Origin: Lacisediminimonas profundi
GTDB taxonomy: Bacteria > Pseudomonadota > Gammaproteobacteria > Burkholderiales > Burkholderiaceae_D
Direction of reading: 5' to 3'
NCBI RefSeq assembly: GCF_008831265.1
Contig: NZ_VTTH01000003.1
Coordinates: 434,001 to 498,000 of the forward strand
Length of the DNA: 64,000 nt
How positions within the stretch are numbered: the first letter of the stretch is position 1; every line of letters starts with the position of its first letter. A program made the position numbers and the translations under genes. Shown here one piece after another: positions 1 to 10,021 of this stretch. The notes under the pieces were generated by a model. That model worked only from the letters and a program-made list of their open reading frames with translations. It made no database searches and was not told the DNA's origin.

Positions 1-452
1 CCGGCAATGCGGTGCTGATTGGCAGCCAGAGTTTCTGGGAGGGCGTTGACGTCAGGGGTGAGGCGCTGTCGGCAGTCATCATTGACAAGCTGCCGTTCGC
101 GCCGCCCGACGACCCGGTGCTGGCGGCACGCATTGCGGCGATGGAGAGCCGCGGCCTGAACGGCTTCATGCACCACCAGTTGCCCGAGGCGATCATTACG
201 CTCAAGCAGGGCGCCGGCCGGCTGATCCGGGATTACAGCGACAGGGGCGTGCTGATGATTTGCGATCCGCGCCTGATCTCCAAGCCATACGGGCGCCGCA
301 TCTGGCAAAGCCTGCCACCGTTTCGCAGGACCAGGGAGCTAGCGGCCGTGGCCGAGTTCTTCGCCTCGCCAGCGGGGCTTGAGGCCCCGCCGGACACCAG
401 CAACGCCAGCACCCCGGAAGCTGGCGCGGACGAAGCTAGCGTGGCTGAATGA
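1..452 (+). CDS. ATP-dependent DNA helicase, DinG/YoaA family, C-terminal part only
   Basis: This is the 3' end of a superfamily 2 helicase of the XPD/DinG group, which unwinds DNA during repair and replication-conflict resolution. The open frame runs in from the window edge (codons begin at base 3), so the N-terminus, Walker motifs and any Fe-S cysteines are outside. What is visible is helicase motif V (FWEGVDVRGEAL) followed by motif VI (QGAGRLIR), both diagnostic of the DinG C-terminal helicase domain. After about residue 120 the protein ends in a low-complexity acidic, alanine-rich tail. The stop overlaps the last 17 bases of the convergent oxidoreductase gene. Family assignment is firm; whether it is DinG or YoaA cannot be decided from this fragment. 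Confidence 0.85.
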   Translation, partial: GNAVLIGSQSFWEGVDVRGEALSAVIIDKLPFAPPDDPVLAARIAAMESRGLNGFMHHQLPEAIITLKQGAGRLIRDYSDRGVLMICDPRLISKPYGRRIWQSLPPFRRTRELAAVAEFFASPAGLEAPPDTSNASTPEAGADEASVAE

Positions 453-1413
453 CGACCTTGCCGGTGACCTTGCGGGCCGCCATGTCGTTGAGCGCGCGAG
501 CGGTGTCGGCCAGTCCGTAGCGGGCCGAGATGTGCGGGCGGATCTTGCCCTCGCCCAGCCAACCGAGCAACTGCTGCATCGCCCGGAAGTTGGCCTGCGG
601 TTCGCGCTTGGCGAAGTCGCCCCAGAACACGCCAACCAGCGATGCCCCTTTCAGCAGTGTCAGGTTGAGCGGCAGTTTCGGAATTTCGCCATTGGCAAAC
701 CCGACTACCAGATAGCGGCCGCGCCAAGCGATGGAACGGAACGCCGGTTCGGCGTAGCTGCCGCCGACCGGATCGTAAATCACGTCCGGACCGCGACCAT
801 CGGTTGCCGCCTTGATCGCTTCGCGCAGATCCTGCGTGCTGTAATTGATGGTCGCATCCGCACCGTGCTGCCGGCACACCTCCAGCTTTTCGTCAGTAGA
901 GGCAGCGGCAATGACGCGCGCGCCGATTGCCTTGCCGATCTCGATCGCGGCCAGGCCGACGCCGCCGGCCGCGCCCAGTACCAGCATGGTCTCGCCCGCC
1001 TTGAGTTGGGCACGGTCGATCACCGCATGATGCGATGTGCCGTAGGTGAGCGTAATGGCGGCGGCGATATCGAAATCCATCCCGGGCGGCATCGGCATCA
1101 CCACATTGACCGGGGCGCACACCTGTTGCGCAAACGCACCTTGCCCGACAAAGGCAATTACACGGTCACCGGCCTTGTACTGGCTGACGCCTTCGCCCAC
1201 CGCCCGCACCACGCCAGCCAGTTCGCTGCCGGGGGTGAAAGGAAGTGCCGGCTTGACCTGGTATTTGTTCTGGATGATCAGGACGTCCGGGAAATTCACG
1301 CCGGCCGCGTGGATCTCGATCGCCACTTGTCCCGGACCTGGTAGCGGATCAGGCAGGTCTTCCACAACCAGGCTGTCAGGCGGTCCCCATTGCTTGCATA
1401 CGACGGCTTTCAC
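436..1413 (-). CDS. NADPH:quinone oxidoreductase, zinc-free MDR family
   Basis: A 325-residue medium-chain dehydrogenase/reductase of the QOR type, expected to reduce quinones or enones with NADPH in the cytoplasm. It starts with the typical N-terminal GroES-like half (KAVVCKQWG, then HAAGVNFPDVL) and has a Rossmann nucleotide-binding motif LGAAGGVGLAAIEIGK near residue 150. The cysteine/histidine ligands of zinc-dependent relatives are absent, as usual for quinone reductases. The frame extends far upstream, but homology begins at a GTG at 1413 preceded by a GGGGAAG ribosome binding site, so I chose that start. It stands alone, convergent with the helicase gene and divergent from surE. Substrate is unknown. 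Confidence 0.88.
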   Translation of the reverse strand: MKAVVCKQWGPPDSLVVEDLPDPLPGPGQVAIEIHAAGVNFPDVLIIQNKYQVKPALPFTPGSELAGVVRAVGEGVSQYKAGDRVIAFVGQGAFAQQVCAPVNVVMPMPPGMDFDIAAAITLTYGTSHHAVIDRAQLKAGETMLVLGAAGGVGLAAIEIGKAIGARVIAAASTDEKLEVCRQHGADATINYSTQDLREAIKAATDGRGPDVIYDPVGGSYAEPAFRSIAWRGRYLVVGFANGEIPKLPLNLTLLKGASLVGVFWGDFAKREPQANFRAMQQLLGWLGEGKIRPHISARYGLADTARALNDMAARKVTGKVVIQPR

Positions 1414-1590
1414 GTTCTTCCCCTCTATTTGATTTGTTATTGACTTGATTTCGGCTTGTGTGCGACATGTTTTCGACTTGTGTTGCGCGGCTGCCCGGTA
1501 AAAGCGAACGACCGTTTTGATCGGCAGATTATGCCGGAATTCTCGCGGACGATAAGGGAACCGGACTTCGCATCGGTTAGAATCTTTGCC

Positions 1591-2328
1591 ATGAAAATCC
1601 TGATCAGCAACGACGACGGCTACCGTGCGCCGGGCATCGAAGCGTTGGCAAACGCACTGGCACCCATTGCAGACATCACGGTGGTGGCACCCGAGAGCAA
1701 TCGCTCCGGATCGTCCAATTCGCTGACGCTCGATCGGCCGTTGCGGGTATACCGCTCTCCGGGCGGGATCTACTCGGTCAATGGAACGCCTTCCGATTGC
1801 GTGCATGTGGCGCTGACCGGACTGCTGGCCGAGCGGCCCGATCTGGTGGTGTCGGGCATCAACCAAGGCCAGAACATGGGGGACGACACGCTTTATTCGG
1901 GAACCGTGGCCGCGGCGACCGAGGGATTCCTGTTCGGAATACCGGCGATTGCCTTTTCGCAGGCGGCGCATGGATGGGCCAACCTCGATGCTGCCGCCCG
2001 CATTGCCCGCGAAGTGGTCGAGCGCCGCCTGGATGCCATCGGCCAGCCCTACCTGTTGAACGTGAACATCCCCAGCCTTCCTTATGACGAGATCCTGGGA
2101 TGGAAGGCGACCCGGCTTGGCAAACGGCATCAGTCGGAGCCAGTGATTCGCAGCGCCGATCCGCATGGCAACGAGATTTTCTGGATTGGACCGGCGGGGC
2201 GTGCCAAGGACGACGGCGAAGGCACCGATTTTCGGGCAATCAGCGAGGGCTATGTCTCGCTGACTCCATTGCAGATTGACCTTACCCATGGCGCCAAGCT
2301 GGACCAACTGCGCGACTTGCTGGCATGA
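1591..2328 (+). CDS. surE: 5'-nucleotidase SurE
   Basis: SurE is a divalent-metal-dependent survival-protein phosphatase that dephosphorylates 5' and 3' nucleoside monophosphates. The 245-residue protein begins with the hallmark ILISNDDG metal site (Asp8, Asp9), then RSGSSNSLT around Ser39 and GINQGQNMG near residue 90, which complete the metal-binding set. Length matches the family. The open frame extends 45 codons upstream, but the family N-terminus starts at the ATG at 1591. The TGA overlaps the ATG of pcm by four bases, so the two are translationally coupled in the classic surE-pcm-nlpD-rpoS stationary-phase cluster. Confidence 0.96.
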   Translation: MKILISNDDGYRAPGIEALANALAPIADITVVAPESNRSGSSNSLTLDRPLRVYRSPGGIYSVNGTPSDCVHVALTGLLAERPDLVVSGINQGQNMGDDTLYSGTVAAATEGFLFGIPAIAFSQAAHGWANLDAAARIAREVVERRLDAIGQPYLLNVNIPSLPYDEILGWKATRLGKRHQSEPVIRSADPHGNEIFWIGPAGRAKDDGEGTDFRAISEGYVSLTPLQIDLTHGAKLDQLRDLLA

Positions 2329-3278
2329 ACAAGCCCGGAAAACGATTTCCGCTGTCGCTGGCGGAACTTGACGATCGCGGGTCCCGTTCCGCACACACGG
2401 ACGAAAATCGCACGCGCACACCGCAAACGGCGACGCGCAATGCAGCCGGCAACCACGGACAGGGCAGCGCCGCACGCGCGCCTCGCGAGAGCTTGGCCCC
2501 GGCAGTAACCCCGGCGCCGGAAGCCCGGCGTACGAACCCCGTGCCGGAAACCCGGCGCACGAGCCTGGTGTCGGAAACCAGGCGCACAAGCAATATGGCG
2601 GCGGTGGCTGCGCTCCCGCAGGAGCGTCAATCGCCGATGGTCTCGGATGCCGTCCGGCGTGCCATGGTGGAGCGGGTTGCCCAGCAGGGCGTGCGCGACC
2701 AGAAGGTGCTGGCAGCGCTGGAAGCCGTGCCGCGTCACCTGTTCATTGAGCCCGCGCTGGCCAGCCAGGCTTACATCGACGCCTCCTTGCCGATCGGCCA
2801 TCACCAGACGATTTCCCAGCCGTATATCGTCGCCCGCATGATTGAAGTCATGCGCGACAACGCCAACGGTGGCAAGCTCGACCGCGTCCTGGAAATCGGC
2901 ACCGGCTGTGGCTACCAGGCAGCCGTGCTGTCGCTGGTCGCGACCGAAGTCTATTCGATCGAGCGGATCCGTCCGCTGCATGAACTTGCCAAGACCAACC
3001 TGCGTCCGCTACGGATTGCCAACATCCGCTTGCAATATGGAGATGGTATGCTTGGCCTGCCGCAAGTTGCGCCGTTTGACGGCATCATCCTCGCTGCTGC
3101 CGGGATGGAAGTGCCGGCGCAACTGCTGGAGCAGCTGAGCATAGGCGGAAGACTCGTGGCGCCAGTTGGCGGGCGCCACCAGGTGTTGCAGCTGATCGAG
3201 CGAAAAAGCAGGTTTGACTGGTCCACGGCGACGTTGGAGGATTGTCATTTCGTGCCGCTTCGCCCAGGTACTGCCTGA
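2325..3278 (+). CDS. pcm: Protein-L-isoaspartate O-methyltransferase with long N-terminal extension
   Basis: Pcm uses S-adenosylmethionine to methylate isoaspartyl residues and start repair of aged proteins. The catalytic domain spans about residues 104-317 and shows the SAM-binding motif [15 protein letters not shown] near residue 188 and the substrate-side [11 protein letters not shown] motif near 160. About 100 residues precede it, rich in Arg, Thr, Pro and Ala and including three 9-residue repeats of the form PETRRTSLV. This extension has no counterpart in the roughly 210-residue E. coli enzyme. Internal ATGs at 2595 and 2637 would give a standard-length protein, but the ATGA overlap with surE supports the upstream start. 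It abuts nlpD. Confidence 0.93.
   Translation: MNKPGKRFPLSLAELDDRGSRSAHTDENRTRTPQTATRNAAGNHGQGSAARAPRESLAPAVTPAPEARRTNPVPETRRTSLVSETRRTSNMAAVAALPQERQSPMVSDAVRRAMVERVAQQGVRDQKVLAALEAVPRHLFIEPALASQAYIDASLPIGHHQTISQPYIVARMIEVMRDNANGGKLDRVLEIGTGCGYQAAVLSLVATEVYSIERIRPLHELAKTNLRPLRIANIRLQYGDGMLGLPQVAPFDGIILAAAGMEVPAQLLEQLSIGGRLVAPVGGRHQVLQLIERKSRFDWSTATLEDCHFVPLRPGTA
2517..2592 (+). repeat. 27-bp tandem repeat, about 2.8 copies, inside pcm
   Basis: Three consecutive 27-base units at 2517-2543, 2544-2570 and 2571-2592 (last one incomplete) keep the pcm reading frame and encode a repeated peptide close to PETRRTSLV. They lie in the non-conserved N-terminal extension, so copy number can vary without touching the methyltransferase domain. 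Confidence 0.8.
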
Positions 3279-4250
3279 ATGCGCGACTGGCGCCCACGAT
3301 ACAAATCAGCAATGAGAAACATACCATCCCGGATACTGGTGGCGGTCGGACTGTTGTCCCTGATCGCCGCTTGCACAACAACAAGGACCTCGGCCCCGAT
3401 CGTCGATCGGGCGCCGGGCCAATCCCGTTCCACCGATGCATCGAAGCAGCGGCCGCCGGCACAGGCGGCCGCTGGCGCTGCGCAGGTCCAGCTGGCGCAG
3501 CGCGGCTATTACACCGTCAGGCGCGGCGATACGCTGCTGCGCATCGCGCAGGAGTTCAGCCAGAATTGGCGCGACCTGGTGACGTGGAACAACCTCAACA
3601 GTGCGAACGACATCAAGGTCGACCAGGTGCTGCGGGTGTTGCCGCCGGAGGTGGCTCCCGTGAACGGTGCGCAGACCGGCAGCGTGGCCGTGAACCAGGG
3701 TGTGGAAGTCAGGCCGCTCGGTTCCAGCCCGGGTGCCGCTGCGCCCGCCAAGACCGGTCCGCGTGGCGACAAGCGCCCGTATTCGGATGCCGCGCTTGCC
3801 GAGATGCAGAAATCGGAGGCTTCTCCTGCAACTGCTGCGGTGAAACCCGAGGCAGCCAAGCCGGCCGAGCCGGCCGCCGCCAACGAGGACGCGCTCGACC
3901 TGATATGGCCGACCGAGGGAAGGGTGCTTGCCGCCTTTGACGCGACCAGGAAAGGCATCGATATCGCAGGCAAGCTCGGGCAACCGGTGCTGGCCGCTGG
4001 CGGTGGCGCGGTACTGTATGCCGGCAGCATGCGCGGCTACGGCAACCTCGTCATCGTCAAGCACACGAGCAACTTCCTTTCTGCCTATGCGCACAATAAA
4101 ACCATCCTGGTAAAGGAAGGTCAAATAGTGAGCAAGGGCCAGAAGATTGCTGAAATGGGCAACTCGGACACTGATTCGGTGAAACTGCACTTCGAGATCC
4201 GGCAGCAAGGCAAACCAGTGGATCCGACAAAATTCTTGCCGAATCGCTAA
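3279..4250 (+). CDS. nlpD: NlpD-type lipoprotein, LysM plus degenerate LytM (M23) domain
   Basis: NlpD is an outer-membrane lipoprotein that activates the amidase AmiC during cell separation. The 323-residue product has a signal peptide ending in a lipobox LIAAC (Cys32), a LysM peptidoglycan-binding domain at about 77-121 (YYTVRRGDTLLRIA), a Pro/Ala-rich linker, and a C-terminal M23 fold. The M23 part is catalytically dead by inspection: the first zinc histidine is replaced (RKGIDI) and the HxH pair reads KLHFE, as expected for an activator rather than a peptidase. The ATG directly follows the pcm stop; an ATG at 3312 gives a more standard signal peptide and may be the true start. It abuts rpoS, whose promoter often lies inside nlpD. 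Confidence 0.92.
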   Translation: MRDWRPRYKSAMRNIPSRILVAVGLLSLIAACTTTRTSAPIVDRAPGQSRSTDASKQRPPAQAAAGAAQVQLAQRGYYTVRRGDTLLRIAQEFSQNWRDLVTWNNLNSANDIKVDQVLRVLPPEVAPVNGAQTGSVAVNQGVEVRPLGSSPGAAAPAKTGPRGDKRPYSDAALAEMQKSEASPATAAVKPEAAKPAEPAAANEDALDLIWPTEGRVLAAFDATRKGIDIAGKLGQPVLAAGGGAVLYAGSMRGYGNLVIVKHTSNFLSAYAHNKTILVKEGQIVSKGQKIAEMGNSDTDSVKLHFEIRQQGKPVDPTKFLPNR

Positions 4251-5246
4251 ATGAACCGATCAGCCGACGACGATACAGACGACGAGCCCGGCCCCGAGGG
4301 ATTGCCTGAACTCGAGTCCGCTGGCGACGACGAGGAAGGGCTGGAGCCCGCCGAGGTCGCGGCAGTCGTGGACGGCATCGACGAACTCAAGCGCGTGCTG
4401 GCGGCAGAGTTGTCGACTGACACCACCCAACACTACCTGAACCAGATCGGCCTGCGCCCCTTGTTGAGCGTACCGGAAGAAGTGCATTTTGCGACGCTGG
4501 CCAAGAGCGGTGATTTCCCGGCCAGGCAGAAGATGATCGAGCACAACCTGCGCCTGGTGGTGTCGATCGCGAAGCACTACATCAATCGCGGCGTGGTGCT
4601 GCTGGACCTGATCGAGGAAGGCAATCTCGGGCTGATGCGCGCAATCGACAAGTTCGAGCCGGAGCGGGGATTCCGCTTCTCCACCTATGCGACATGGTGG
4701 ATCCGGCAGAGCATCGAGCGCGCAATCATGAACCAGGCTCGCACCGTCCGGCTTCCGGTCCACATGGTGCGTGAACTGAACCAGATCCTGCGTGCCAAAT
4801 ACCACCTCGAAGCACAGCATCACAACGGCAAGGACGCTACTGCAGAAGACATCGCCCACCTGGTCGATCGGCCGGTCGAGGATGTGCAGGACATACTTGC
4901 CCTCTCCGAGCATGCCACTTCGCTGGATGCCCCGCTTGACAACGATCCGCAAGCCAGCCTGGTCGACCTGCTGCCTGGCAGCGGTGACGACAATCCGGAC
5001 ACGCGCGCCGAGCAGCATGAAGTCAACGTGCTGGTGCGCGACTGGCTGCAGAAAATGCCGGACAAGCAGCGCATCGTCATTGCGCGTCGGTTCGGCCTGG
5101 ACAATGACGACCCGGCTACGCTGGAAGAACTTGCCGCCGAAATGGGCGTGACGCGGGAGCGGGTGCGGCAGATACAACAAGAAGCGCTGATCAAGCTCAA
5201 GCGGGCCCTGACTGCGCGTGGCGTGAACAAGGACGCACTGCTTTGA
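4251..5246 (+). CDS. rpoS: RNA polymerase sigma factor RpoS (sigma-38)
   Basis: This is the general stress and stationary-phase sigma factor, which directs core RNA polymerase to a large regulon. The 331-residue protein has region 1.2 near residue 60 (TQHYLNQIG), region 2 with the [37 protein letters not shown] core near 120-165, and region 4.2 helix-turn-helix near 290-315 ([15 protein letters not shown]). An acidic stretch of about 40 residues precedes region 1.2. The ATG abuts the nlpD stop, and the TGA overlaps the start of the next gene. Identity over primary sigma factors rests on length (no large region 1.1 or NCR) and on the surE-pcm-nlpD neighbourhood. Confidence 0.96.
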   Translation: MNRSADDDTDDEPGPEGLPELESAGDDEEGLEPAEVAAVVDGIDELKRVLAAELSTDTTQHYLNQIGLRPLLSVPEEVHFATLAKSGDFPARQKMIEHNLRLVVSIAKHYINRGVVLLDLIEEGNLGLMRAIDKFEPERGFRFSTYATWWIRQSIERAIMNQARTVRLPVHMVRELNQILRAKYHLEAQHHNGKDATAEDIAHLVDRPVEDVQDILALSEHATSLDAPLDNDPQASLVDLLPGSGDDNPDTRAEQHEVNVLVRDWLQKMPDKQRIVIARRFGLDNDDPATLEELAAEMGVTRERVRQIQQEALIKLKRALTARGVNKDALL

Positions 5247-6022
5247 TTCCCATCCTCGTTTTCGATATCGAGACCATTCCCGATGTTGCCGGACTGCGCG
5301 TGCTGAATGGCATTTCTCCCGAGACTGCCGACGCCGATGTCGCCGCCATGGCCTTTGCCGCGCGGCGCGAGAAGACCGGATCCGATTTCCTTCAGCATCA
5401 CCTGCACAAGGTGGCCGCCATTTCCTGCGTATTCCGCGATGACGACGGCTTTCGCGTACGTTCGCTCGGCACGCTGGAGGATGGCGAGGCGCGGCTGGTG
5501 CAGGACTTCTACCGGGTGATCGACAAGTACACGCCGCAACTGGTGTCGTGGAATGGTGGCGGGTTCGACCTGCCGGTGCTGCACTACCGCGCACTGATAC
5601 ATGGCATCAGCGCGTCCCGTTACTGGGAGACCGGCGACGAGGACCGCGACTTCAAGTGGAACAACTACCTGAGCCGTTATCACAGCCGCCATACGGACCT
5701 GATGGACGTGCTGGCCCTCTACACCGGACGCGCCAATGCGCCGCTGGACGACCTGGCGAAGCTGTGCGGCTTCCCCGGCAAGCAGGGGGTGGACGGCTCG
5801 CAGGTCTGGAGTTATTTCCAGGAGGGGCGGCTGGTCGATATCCGCAACTACTGTGAAACCGACGTCGTCAACACATACCTGGTGCATTGCCGCTTTCGGC
5901 TGATGCGCGGGGAGTTGACGCCCGCCGCCTATCAGGAAGAGATGGCCCTGGTTCGCGAGGCGCTGTCCAGGCTGGACTCGCCGCACTGGAAAATCTATCT
6001 GGACGCCTGGCCGCAGCAATAA
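5243..6022 (+). CDS. 3'-5' exonuclease of the PolB-associated (DnaQ-fold) family
   Basis: A 259-residue protein with the three DEDDy exonuclease motifs: ExoI FDIETIPD near residue 6, Exo[14 protein letters not shown] near residue 98, and Exo[14 protein letters not shown] near residue 200. This pattern matches the predicted 3'-5' exonuclease family related to DNA polymerase B proofreading domains. It should act on DNA ends or RNA in the cytoplasm, but its substrate is not established. The frame opens with a TTG that overlaps the rpoS stop by three bases, so it is probably translated by coupling to rpoS. The TTG is the only start that keeps the ExoI motif. Confidence 0.82.
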   Translation: MIPILVFDIETIPDVAGLRVLNGISPETADADVAAMAFAARREKTGSDFLQHHLHKVAAISCVFRDDDGFRVRSLGTLEDGEARLVQDFYRVIDKYTPQLVSWNGGGFDLPVLHYRALIHGISASRYWETGDEDRDFKWNNYLSRYHSRHTDLMDVLALYTGRANAPLDDLAKLCGFPGKQGVDGSQVWSYFQEGRLVDIRNYCETDVVNTYLVHCRFRLMRGELTPAAYQEEMALVREALSRLDSPHWKIYLDAWPQQ

Positions 6023-6088
6023 ACCACCGGCTGGCATTTTTTCATCACTCTTTTTTCAGCCAGGCCTTCAAGGGCCGGCAGCTTGGCG

Positions 6089-7444
6089 ATGCCTGATCCA
6101 CTAATAGAAATTGAATCACTGGACATGGAGGCCCGTGGGGTCGGTCACATGCGCAACGAGGACGGCACGCCCGGCAAAGTCGTGTTCGTCGAGGGCGCGT
6201 TGCCCGGCGAAACCGTGTCCTATGCCTCCTATCGCCGCAAATCCAAATGGGAAGCCGCCAAGATGACGGCGCTGCACCGCGAGTCGGCGCTGCGGGTGAA
6301 GCCGAAATGTCCCTACTTCGGCGTGTGCGGCGGCTGCGCGATGCAGCATATCGAACCATCCGCGCAAGTTGCCGCCAAGCAGCGCGTGCTGGAGGACAAC
6401 CTCGCGCATATCGGCCGCATCCGCCCGGAAATGGTGTTGCGGCCGGTGCAGGGGCCGACCTGGGAATACCGTTATCGCGCGCGGCTGTCGATCCGCAGGG
6501 TCGCAAAGAAGGGCGGCATCCTGGTCGGCTTCCATGAGAAGGGAAAGGGCTTCATCACCGACATGCTGTCCTGCGAGGTCTTGCCGCGCAATGTGTCGGC
6601 CATGCTGCCGGCCTTGCGGACGCTGATCGGCTCGCTGGCGGAGCCGGACACATTCCCGCAGCTGGAACTGGCGGTCGGCGAGTACGAAGGCCGGCGCACC
6701 ACAGTGTTCGTACTACGCAACATGGCCCCGCTGGCGACCGGGGACGAGGATAAGCTGAGGGCATTTGCCGACCGCCACCAGGTCGAATGGTGGCTGCAGC
6801 CGGCTGGCCCGGACACCGCCTATCCGTTTTACCCGGCGGTGTCGACGCTGCGTTACACATTGCCGGAATTCGGCATCGAAATGCCGTTCAAACCGACTGA
6901 TTTCACGCAGGTCAACCACCAGATCAACCGCGTTCTGGTTTCGAGTGCGCTGCGCATGCTGGACCCGCAGCCCGGCGAGCGCATTGCCGACCTGTTCTGC
7001 GGGCTCGGCAATTTCACCCTTCCGCTGGCGACCAGGGCGCGCGAAGTGGTCGGCATCGAGGGCAGTGCGACGCTGACCCGGCGCGCCGGCGAGAACGCGA
7101 TTCACAACGGGCTGGCGGACCGGACCGTATTCCAGACCCGCAACCTGTTCGAGTTGCAGGCGCAGGATCTGGTCGATCTCGGCAGATTCGACCGCTTCCT
7201 GATCGATCCGCCCCGCGACGGCGCCGTAGCGGTCTGCGAGGCGCTCGCCGCATTGAAGGACTCTCATCCGGAATTGCGTCCACGGCGCATCGTCTACGTG
7301 TCCTGCAGTCCGTCCACACTGGCGCGTGACGCCGGCACGCTGGTGGAAAAGGCTGGCTATGTCTTGCGCAAGGCTGGCGTGGTCAACATGTTCCCGCACA
7401 CGGCGCACGTGGAGTCGATCGCGATGTTCGATCTGGTCGACTGA
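6089..7444 (+). CDS. rlmD: 23S rRNA (uracil-1939-C5)-methyltransferase RlmD
   Basis: RlmD (RumA) makes 5-methyluridine at 23S position 1939. The 451-residue enzyme has an N-terminal TRAM-like OB fold, a 4Fe-4S ligand set ([10 protein letters not shown] at about residues 74-83 plus a fourth Cys near 160 in MLSCEVLP), a SAM-binding motif [13 protein letters not shown] near 305, and the catalytic cysteine in [12 protein letters not shown] near 405. The family N-terminus fits the ATG at 6089; a TTG six bases upstream is also in frame. The gap after the exonuclease gene is about 66 bases. A strong bidirectional terminator follows. Confidence 0.95.
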   Translation: MPDPLIEIESLDMEARGVGHMRNEDGTPGKVVFVEGALPGETVSYASYRRKSKWEAAKMTALHRESALRVKPKCPYFGVCGGCAMQHIEPSAQVAAKQRVLEDNLAHIGRIRPEMVLRPVQGPTWEYRYRARLSIRRVAKKGGILVGFHEKGKGFITDMLSCEVLPRNVSAMLPALRTLIGSLAEPDTFPQLELAVGEYEGRRTTVFVLRNMAPLATGDEDKLRAFADRHQVEWWLQPAGPDTAYPFYPAVSTLRYTLPEFGIEMPFKPTDFTQVNHQINRVLVSSALRMLDPQPGERIADLFCGLGNFTLPLATRAREVVGIEGSATLTRRAGENAIHNGLADRTVFQTRNLFELQAQDLVDLGRFDRFLIDPPRDGAVAVCEALAALKDSHPELRPRRIVYVSCSPSTLARDAGTLVEKAGYVLRKAGVVNMFPHTAHVESIAMFDLVD

Positions 7445-7457
7445 GAGCGGCAAGGCG

Positions 7458-7488
7458 AAAAAAAGCCGGCCCGCAGGCCGGCTTTTTT
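7458..7488. terminator. Bidirectional intrinsic terminator between rlmD and the Bax1-family gene
   Basis: A seven-pair GC stem (GCCGGCC at 7465-7471, GGCCGGC at 7476-7482) with a CGCA loop is flanked by seven A on the left and six T on the right. It can therefore terminate both rlmD on the plus strand and the convergent membrane-protein gene on the minus strand. Confidence 0.92.
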
Positions 7489-7502
7489 ATTGGTTCCGGG
7501 AG

Positions 7503-8195
7503 TTAATCCCGCTCGCCGCCCATGATGCCGAGCAAGGACAGCAGGTTCACGAAGATGTTGTACAGGTCGAGGTAGATCGCCAGTGTGGCCGAGATGTAGT
7601 TGGTCTCGCCGCCATTGAGCACCTGCTGCACGTCGTACAGGATGTAAGCCGAGAAAATTGCGATCGCGATTACCGAAATCGTCATCTGCAAGGCGGGCAG
7701 TTGCAGGAAGATGTTGGCAACAGCAGCCAGCAAGATGATCAGCACGCCGGCGAACAGCCATTTGCCCATGCCGCTGAAGTCGCGCTTGGAGACGGTCGCT
7801 ACGGTCGCCATGATCGCGAAGATCGAGGCAGTGCCGCCGAACGCCGTCATGACCAGCGAGCCGCCGTTGTTGTAGCCAAGCACGTGTCCGATCAGCCGGG
7901 AAAGCATCAGGCCCATGAAGAACGTGAAGCCGAGCAGGACGGCTACGCCCAAGCCGGAATGCTTGGTTTTTTCAATTGCGTAGAAGAAACCGAACGCAAT
8001 TGCCATGAAAATCATGAATCCGATGAACGGACTTCCCGCAAAAAACGAAAATTTGGCCTGTACACCGATCCACGCTCCCAGTACGGTGGGAATCATGGAA
8101 AGGGCCAATAGCCAATAGGTATTGCGCAGTACCCGGTGGCGAGCAAGCAGCGATTCGCCGCTTGCGCTGTATGTATGTTGCAGGTTCTGCTCCAT
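7503..8195 (-). CDS. Bax inhibitor-1/YccA family membrane protein
   Basis: A 230-residue integral inner-membrane protein of the UPF0005/BI-1 (TMBIM) family, related to YccA/YbhL; members include pH-sensitive calcium leak proteins and FtsH modulators. Seven hydrophobic segments can be counted from about residue 28 to the C-terminus, and the last part carries the family's YDVQQVLNGG motif and YLDLYNIFVNLLSLLG. The start at 8195 follows a GAGGAGAG ribosome binding site and matches the family N-terminus (MEQNLQHTYS). Transcribed alone, divergent from ndk, ending at the shared terminator. Confidence 0.9.
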   Translation of the reverse strand: MEQNLQHTYSASGESLLARHRVLRNTYWLLALSMIPTVLGAWIGVQAKFSFFAGSPFIGFMIFMAIAFGFFYAIEKTKHSGLGVAVLLGFTFFMGLMLSRLIGHVLGYNNGGSLVMTAFGGTASIFAIMATVATVSKRDFSGMGKWLFAGVLIILLAAVANIFLQLPALQMTISVIAIAIFSAYILYDVQQVLNGGETNYISATLAIYLDLYNIFVNLLSLLGIMGGERD

Positions 8196-8296
8196 GTTGA
8201 AACTCTCCTCGATCAGGGGGAAGACGTTGCCAAGAATAACACGACACCGTGGTAGCGCAAGGGGCTTGGGAATAGCTTGTTGCGCCTTTGCGTGTC

Positions 8297-8324
8297 TTGG
8301 ATATGGGGTGTTTCGTGCTAAAAT
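8297..8324 (+). promoter_or_regulatory. Predicted sigma-70 promoter for ndk
   Basis: TTGGAT at 8297-8302 and TAAAAT at 8319-8324 are separated by 16 bases and lie about 60 bases before the ndk start. The spacing and the good -10 support a vegetative promoter; it has not been tested. Confidence 0.45.
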
Positions 8325-8387
8325 CAAAGGTTCCTTGAAATTTCAAGACATCGCCCTAAACCTTTATTTTTATTGGAGTTTTTACAG

Positions 8388-8813
8388 ATGGCCATCGAAC
8401 GTACCCTGTCAATTATCAAGCCCGATGCAGTCGCAAAAAACGTGATCGGACAGATCTATTCCCGTTTTGAGGGCGCCGGCTTGAAAATCATCGCCGCTCG
8501 CATGACCCAGTTGTCGCGCGCCGAAGCAGAAGGCTTCTATGCAGTGCACCGCGAGCGCCCCTTCTTCAAGGACCTGGTTGACTTCATGATTTCCGGCCCG
8601 GTGATGGTGCAAGTGCTGGAAGGCGAGGGCGCTGTCCTCAAGAATCGCGACCTGATGGGCGCGACCGATCCGAAGAAGGCTGACAAGGGCACGATCCGCG
8701 CCGATTTCGCCGACTCGATCGACGCCAACGCCGTTCACGGTTCCGATGCAGCTGAAACCGCAGCAGTGGAAATCGCCTATTTCTTCCCGGCCCTGAACGT
8801 TTATTCCCGCTGA
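8388..8813 (+). CDS. ndk: Nucleoside diphosphate kinase
   Basis: Ndk transfers the gamma phosphate between nucleoside tri- and diphosphates through a phosphohistidine. The 141-residue protein starts with the family's [15 protein letters not shown] and carries the NxxHGSD active-site motif ([12 protein letters not shown]) near residue 115, whose histidine is phosphorylated. Length is exact for the family. The ATG follows a TTGGAG ribosome binding site. It is the first gene of the long co-directional ndk-to-purA run. A possible regulator of Ndk, Rnk, is encoded far away at 51996-52448. Confidence 0.98.
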   Translation: MAIERTLSIIKPDAVAKNVIGQIYSRFEGAGLKIIAARMTQLSRAEAEGFYAVHRERPFFKDLVDFMISGPVMVQVLEGEGAVLKNRDLMGATDPKKADKGTIRADFADSIDANAVHGSDAAETAAVEIAYFFPALNVYSR

Positions 8814-8848
8814 TCCTCGCTGATAACAAAGCTGATTACCCAAAACTG

Positions 8849-10021
8849 ATGACCGACGCCCTGACCAATTTGCTGGACCTGGATCCCGCCCAACTTGTCG
8901 CTTTCTGCGGCGAGATGGGGGAGAAGCCGTTTCGCGCGAAGCAGTTGCAGCGTTGGATCCATCAGTATGGCGCCAGCGACTTTGCCGAAATGACGGACCT
9001 GGCCAAGTCGCTGCGCGAAAAGCTGGCCACGCGCGCCGTGGTGCGGCCGCTGCAGGTGCTGAGCGACCACACGTCGAGCGACGGCACCCGCAAGTGGTTG
9101 GTGGATGTCGGCAACGGCAACGCTGTCGAAACCGTGTTCATTCCTGAAGAGACGCGCGGCACGCTGTGCATCTCTACTCAGGCGGGGTGCGCCGTGAACT
9201 GCCGCTTCTGCTCTACCGGCAAGCAGGGATTCAGCCGCAACCTGACAAGCGGCGAGATCATCGGCCAGTTGTGGATGGCTGAATTCGCACTGCGAAAAAG
9301 CAAGGGCGTGGCTCCAGGACCCAAGGGCGAACGCCAGATCACCAACGTGGTCATGATGGGAATGGGCGAGCCGTTGCTGAACTACGAGCCGACCGTCAAG
9401 GCGCTGAAGATCATGCTGGACGATAATGCGTACGGACTGTCGCGCCGGCGCGTGACTTTGTCGACCAGCGGCGTGGTGCCAATGATCGACAAGCTCGGGC
9501 TGGACTGCCCGGTTGCGTTGGCGGTGTCGCTGCACGCGTCCAACGATGCCCTGCGCGATTCGCTGATCCCGCTCAACCGCAAATATCCGCTGGCGGACCT
9601 GATGGCGGCCTGCCGCCGCTATCTGGAATTCGCGCCGCGTGACTTCATTACTTTTGAATACTGCATGCTGGACGGGGTCAACGACAGTGACCGGCATGCG
9701 CGCGAACTGATCGCCTTGGTGCAGTCCCGCCAGAATCCGGTGCCGTGCAAATTCAACCTGATTCCATTCAATCCTTTCCCGGAATCCGGTCTTACCCGTT
9801 CTCCCGATCACCGCATCAGGGCTTTCGCCAAGGTGCTGATGGACGCCGGCATCGTCACCACGGTGCGCAAGACGCGCGGCGACGACATCGATGCCGCCTG
9901 CGGCCAGTTGGCCGGAGAGGTCCAGGATCGCACCCGCGTTCAGGAGCGCATGCAGAAAATGTCCACATACCAGCAGAAGTACGGCGAGGATTTCGGTCGC
10001 ATCGTGGAGATCCGGTCGTGA
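8849..10021 (+). CDS. rlmN: Dual-specificity RNA methyltransferase RlmN
   Basis: RlmN is a radical-SAM enzyme making 2-methyladenosine at 23S position 2503 and tRNA position 37. The 390-residue protein contains the radical-SAM cluster motif CAVNCRFC (Cys114, Cys118, Cys121), the GEPLLNYEP motif near residue 174, and the C-terminal region with the catalytic cysteines ([15 protein letters not shown] near 350). The start lies 35 bases after ndk. The stop overlaps the GTG start of the next gene. Confidence 0.97.
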   Translation: MTDALTNLLDLDPAQLVAFCGEMGEKPFRAKQLQRWIHQYGASDFAEMTDLAKSLREKLATRAVVRPLQVLSDHTSSDGTRKWLVDVGNGNAVETVFIPEETRGTLCISTQAGCAVNCRFCSTGKQGFSRNLTSGEIIGQLWMAEFALRKSKGVAPGPKGERQITNVVMMGMGEPLLNYEPTVKALKIMLDDNAYGLSRRRVTLSTSGVVPMIDKLGLDCPVALAVSLHASNDALRDSLIPLNRKYPLADLMAACRRYLEFAPRDFITFEYCMLDGVNDSDRHARELIALVQSRQNPVPCKFNLIPFNPFPESGLTRSPDHRIRAFAKVLMDAGIVTTVRKTRGDDIDAACGQLAGEVQDRTRVQERMQKMSTYQQKYGEDFGRIVEIRS

